Origin: Streblospio benedicti | Taxonomy: Eukaryota; Annelida; Polychaeta; Spionida; Spionidae | Reading direction: 5' to 3' | NCBI GenBank assembly: GCA_019095985.1 | Contig: CM032669.1 | Span: forward strand, 6,359,843-6,423,842 | Length of the DNA stretch: 64,000 nt | In this document: positions 60,742 through 64,000 of the stretch, piece after piece | Layout: every line of letters starts with the position of its first letter | Numbering within the stretch: the first letter of the stretch is position 1 | Notes under the pieces: model-generated | Databases searched by the model: none | What the model was told of the DNA's origin: nothing | What the model saw: only the letters and a program-made list of their open reading frames with translations | Translations under genes and position numbers: made by a program

Positions 60742-61233
60742 GTGGGTATTTTCTAATTACTTCAGACATATTAGTATATCACACATTAATATAGAATCTC
60801 ATGGGGGTCTTACTATATGTCGGGTGTGCCATTTGTATGGGTCACCTTTTAGTTACTCTAATTGGGATTTAAAGATGATAAGAAGTATATTAGTATTGCA
60901 AAAGTATTGCAATACGTTTGCAAGTTAGTGCAAACAATTCTTGCAGATCCTTTCTGTGGGTCAAATAACTCTTCATATTTAGCTCTGATTGTACCAAAGT
61001 TATCTTTATCTTCTTTGTTCTCCCCTTCCGTGATGGAGGTGAATGTTTTATAAATATCTGCTCCGATGAGATGCAGGAAAGTATTTGATTGCACTTCTTA
61101 TATGTTATATCTTATTAAAGTTTGCTGCAACATGTAAAATCAGTAAAAGTTTTTGATTATTCACCATGAATAAGATAAGTAAATTATGTAGTTAAATTTG
61201 ATACTAAAGACCAAATAACTGTTTTATTTATAG

Positions 61234-61380
61234 GATAATATTTTGAAGAGTCTACATTCCAAGATATTATCTCTGGTAGCCATGAATGATTCGTCTGTTT
61301 ACGAAAACAATCTGCTACAAGTGGAAATCTTTTTTGATGACTTTAATTACCAAAGCATTACAGAGTTCCCAGCTTATAGC
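61234..61380 (+). CDS. Channel gene (C-half) exon: pre-TM2 palm
   Basis: Acceptor TTTATAG, donor GTATGT; 49 codons. Encodes DNILKSLHSKILSLVAMNDS, then NNLLQVEIFFDDFNYQSITE and FPAYS, the strand before TM2 (L-x-V-x-I-F-F-x-x-x-x-x-x-x-x-x-x-x-P-x-Y). Confidence 0.9.
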
Positions 61381-61449
61381 GTATGTATTCAATTGAATTG
61401 GTGTTTATTGCTATTTGTCATAGAACACCGTAAGTAAGCTCATAACATA

Positions 61450-61655
61450 CTGTAAAACTAGAAATGTTTGCGCACAATTTAATTTGCGCATTTCGTGGGT
61501 AGGTGCAAAAATGCAAACTTAAATAGTCAGCAAACATTAATAGCCTATGTAAAGTAGGTCCAGGATGGACCAAAATCGCAAAATAAAATAGTCACAAAAT
61601 AATTTATAGATGGAAATCACAAAATTTAATAGCCACAAAAATTCTAGTTTTACAG
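61450..61655 (+). mobile_element. Mariner-like MITE, copy 4, intact ends
   Basis: 206 bases with perfect ends CTGTAAAACTAGAA and TTCTAGTTTTACAG, flanked by TA on both sides. The best-preserved copy of the family, in the last intron of the channel gene. Confidence 0.9.
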
Positions 61656-61818
61656 TATATGAATGACACCATTTTAGTGTGTATACAGATGAAAAAGTAA
61701 TTGCTTATTTCTGAATTGCTCGCTTTGACAAGAGACCTACAGTATACAATCACATACATGACAAATTTTCTCCTCTTGTGTTATACTAGTGTTTTTGTTC
61801 ATTTGTTTTTGTTTTCAG

Positions 61819-62325
61819 GACATCCAGTTCGCATCGGACATTGGCGGGATCTTAGGGTTATGGCTTGGATTCTCGATGCTCACAATCTTCGAACTGTTCG
61901 AATTCATCATGGACATAGGAGTGTTAATGTCCCTTAAAATTAAGACAGCTATCGCAAAAGCGAATACTAAAAAGAAGACAGATTCCGTCATTCGTCCAAT
62001 AGTTTCTCCTGAAGCAGCAAACCAAAAGTCCAATATCAAATCAGCTCCACAGACTGCAAACCAAAACCAAATGTCCAATATCAAACCGGGCCCGTTATTC
62101 TTGACAAATCTATTAAGGCATGATATAAATACGAGATTTCCTCATCCGATTGATTGTCCTACCTGCTCGCCATCTGAAAAACGCCACCCCATAAGTGAAG
62201 AAGATTATTGGGAAAGTGGCTTCAGTGAACCCGGAAGTCTGGTGTCTGTGAGATCAAACAATTCGGATTCAAGAGTTCATGTGTCTGGGAACTCAAAGCG
62301 CACTGATTTACCTAAACCCGAGTGA
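61819..62325 (+). CDS. Channel gene (C-half) terminal exon: TM2, selectivity filter and tail
   Basis: Acceptor GTTTTCAG. Reads DIQFASDIGGILGLWLGFSM then LTIFELFEFIMDIGVLM. G-G-x-x-G-L-W-L-G-F-S is the pre-TM2/TM2 signature of DEG/ENaC, with GFS in the G-x-S selectivity-filter position and the Glu after it. A cytosolic tail of about 115 residues follows. It is basic near the membrane (KIKTAIAKANTKKK), has a short internal repeat (QKSNIK, QMSNIK) and is Ser-rich at the end. AATAAA follows at 62381. This makes the C-terminal half complete. Confidence 0.95.
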   Translation, partial: DIQFASDIGGILGLWLGFSMLTIFELFEFIMDIGVLMSLKIKTAIAKANTKKKTDSVIRPIVSPEAANQKSNIKSAPQTANQNQMSNIKPGPLFLTNLLRHDINTRFPHPIDCPTCSPSEKRHPISEEDYWESGFSEPGSLVSVRSNNSDSRVHVSGNSKRTDLPKPE

Positions 62326-62380
62326 ATTCAATGTTGATGGCTGATATGAAGCATTTTTGTAGAGTTTGAAACTGGACAAG

Positions 62381-62386
62381 AATAAA
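62381..62386 (+). terminator. Polyadenylation signal of the channel gene
   Basis: AATAAA 55 bases after the stop codon at 62325. Confidence 0.6.
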
Positions 62387-62399
62387 TCAGTACATATGC

Positions 62400-64000
62400 G
62401 TATCTAGGGCTGTTAGGGGGGTAGGGTCTGAGGGTGGTGTGGCACAGCGGGCAAAATCAAAATCATGTGTTTGAGACCCCTCCTTACGCATTCTTACAGC
62501 AGAGTTCATGATGCCTCCCTTAATCATATGCACCAAATGACACCATTGGAAAAATATTTCTGGGGATGCAGACCCAAGTTTTTGGAACAGGTGGGGGGAC
62601 CCATTTAAGAGCTAGTATGGAGGTTTAAACATGCTAAATCGTTTACCTATGCATATTCTACATGTATAAAGTAATCTATTACATTTGTCGTTCATGTTTT
62701 TGTTATGACTTGGGGGTCATATGATGGCGTTAACTGGCAGATACAGGACTGCCTAGAAGCGGTCGCTGTCGTCCAAACAGACGTGGCCCGTTCATCCGTC
62801 CAACTTGAACTATTTATATGCAAGGGCGAACCATGCACCCCCCCCTACAGCTGAATATATGAATATACAAGTGTGTGTATGTGTATGATGGGAGGGTGGG
62901 TGGGTGTTGTAGGCAATATTGTCGATAGTATTGTTCACATGTAAATGCACATAAACATGGTGTATGTTTGTATGGTGATAATTGTTTATAAAGATAGAAC
63001 TTGTATAAAGACGCAATAAATATGTTCAGCCAATGCTCATAATCTCCCAAGAGGTGTAAGCATGTCTTAATTATATATTGTATCTTGGTATTGATCATTT
63101 CAAGGCACTATTCAGAAAGACTAGGAAATTTTGGATGTAGACTAATCAAGAGTGACAATGTCTTTGTTTCTCACATTGTTCAAAGCAAATATTTCAAGTT
63201 TTATTCTAGTCATTGTGCAATGTGGAGAAAATATTTGTTTTAATATCCTATCTTCATTATTCTTTTTTAGTCTAAATTGCTAATATATTTTGTGATTGTA
63301 TGACACTATGTGTATTGACAGGTGTAATCATGCACTCTCAGTTATAAATGTAAATTCAAAAAACACAAGTCCAATTGAATTTCATAATTTTTTTCATTTC
63401 CAAAACAAAAATCTGCCAAACGCTCAAAACTTATTTTAAAAAAAACTACTTCCTGTCACGTCTACCAATACCAAAATTAAAAAGATACTTAAAATATAAA
63501 AACTTAAATCAAGACACAATCAATAATTGGAAACGTAAGACGTACTGACACATAATTGACATCGTCACATATGCCCTCCCAAAAAATAAATGTCTCCTGA
63601 CATTTTCAAACTTAAATAATTAATCATGGATAAACAATATCATAGCTATGGGAGCAAACAGTAAAAGCACAATTATCAGTTTCAATCAAATTAAAACCAA
63701 GTAATAACATTAAATATAATCAATTAAGTTCTAATACATTTATTTGAAACAAACACAGCATAATTACAAGTATCAAAGTCATTAATATCTATATGCACAA
63801 ATTACTAAACTGAAATCACTGGCTTCAATGGCACGGTTGTAACTAAATTTAGTATAGATCATTAAATCAAATCAAATTAAATTAAACAAATCCACAATCA
63901 TAATCCGAAAAACAATACATATTAATACAATTTAATCATAATTAAATAGATATCATTGAAGCCATCATACTTGTTCCAAAATCTTTTAAAATAAAATAAT
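62400..64000. other. No gene seen; AT-rich flank
   Basis: No exon or named repeat recognised; the last 500 bases are very AT-rich. Confidence 0.45.

Overview
The window looks like nuclear DNA of an invertebrate animal. It is AT-rich, the genes are split by GT-AG introns, the proteins are animal-type (DEG/ENaC channel, C-type lectin domains, BTB, C2H2 zinc fingers, BRAP-like zinc finger, polyubiquitin), and the repeats are diverse: Penelope, tyrosine-recombinase retroelement, gag-only LTR element, Harbinger-like and mariner-like MITEs, tRNA-derived repeats. A marine deuterostome such as a lancelet would fit, but nothing here proves the species. Two runs of exactly 100 N (14136-14235 and 49670-49769) mark assembly joins, so the window is three contigs.

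Left contig (1-14135): a second copy of a C-type lectin exon at 897-1089, a Penelope fragment, a broken tyrosine-recombinase (DIRS-like) retroelement with a PHD-finger Gag at about 4.26-9.18 kb, MITEs, and a Tc1-like helix-turn-helix fragment at the contig edge.

Middle contig (14236-49669): on the minus strand, eight exons encode the N-terminal half of a DEG/ENaC channel: cytosolic HG motif, TM1, first palm segment, two C-type lectin domains and a Thr/Glu-rich segment, reading from 27847 down to the gap. A divergent intron-containing polyubiquitin gene and a gag-only LTR fossil sit in its introns. The 5' flank of the channel gene is a nest of palindromic MITEs (27.87-31.4 kb). Plus-strand genes follow: a BRAP-like UBP zinc finger/coiled-coil gene with a 30-bp coding minisatellite (33.0-35.1 kb), a C2HC/C2H2 zinc finger gene (38.5-40.4 kb), and a short BTB gene (43.8-48.9 kb) whose last intron holds a 4-kb element with very long inverted ends.

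Right contig (49770-64000): on the plus strand, ten exons encode the C-terminal half of a DEG/ENaC channel: a mucin-like exon made of 30-bp units, the extracellular finger/thumb/palm, TM2 with a GFS filter, and the tail. The 7.3-kb intron 53392-60683 holds a second gag-only LTR fossil, itself interrupted by a 3-kb inverted-repeat element.

The two channel halves do not overlap, lie on opposite strands, and both end in Thr-rich sequence at a gap. Turning the middle contig round would join them into one channel: TM1 - two lectin domains - mucin stalk - channel ectodomain - TM2. That architecture, a lectin/mucin module built into a DEG/ENaC ectodomain, is the most interesting feature of the window.
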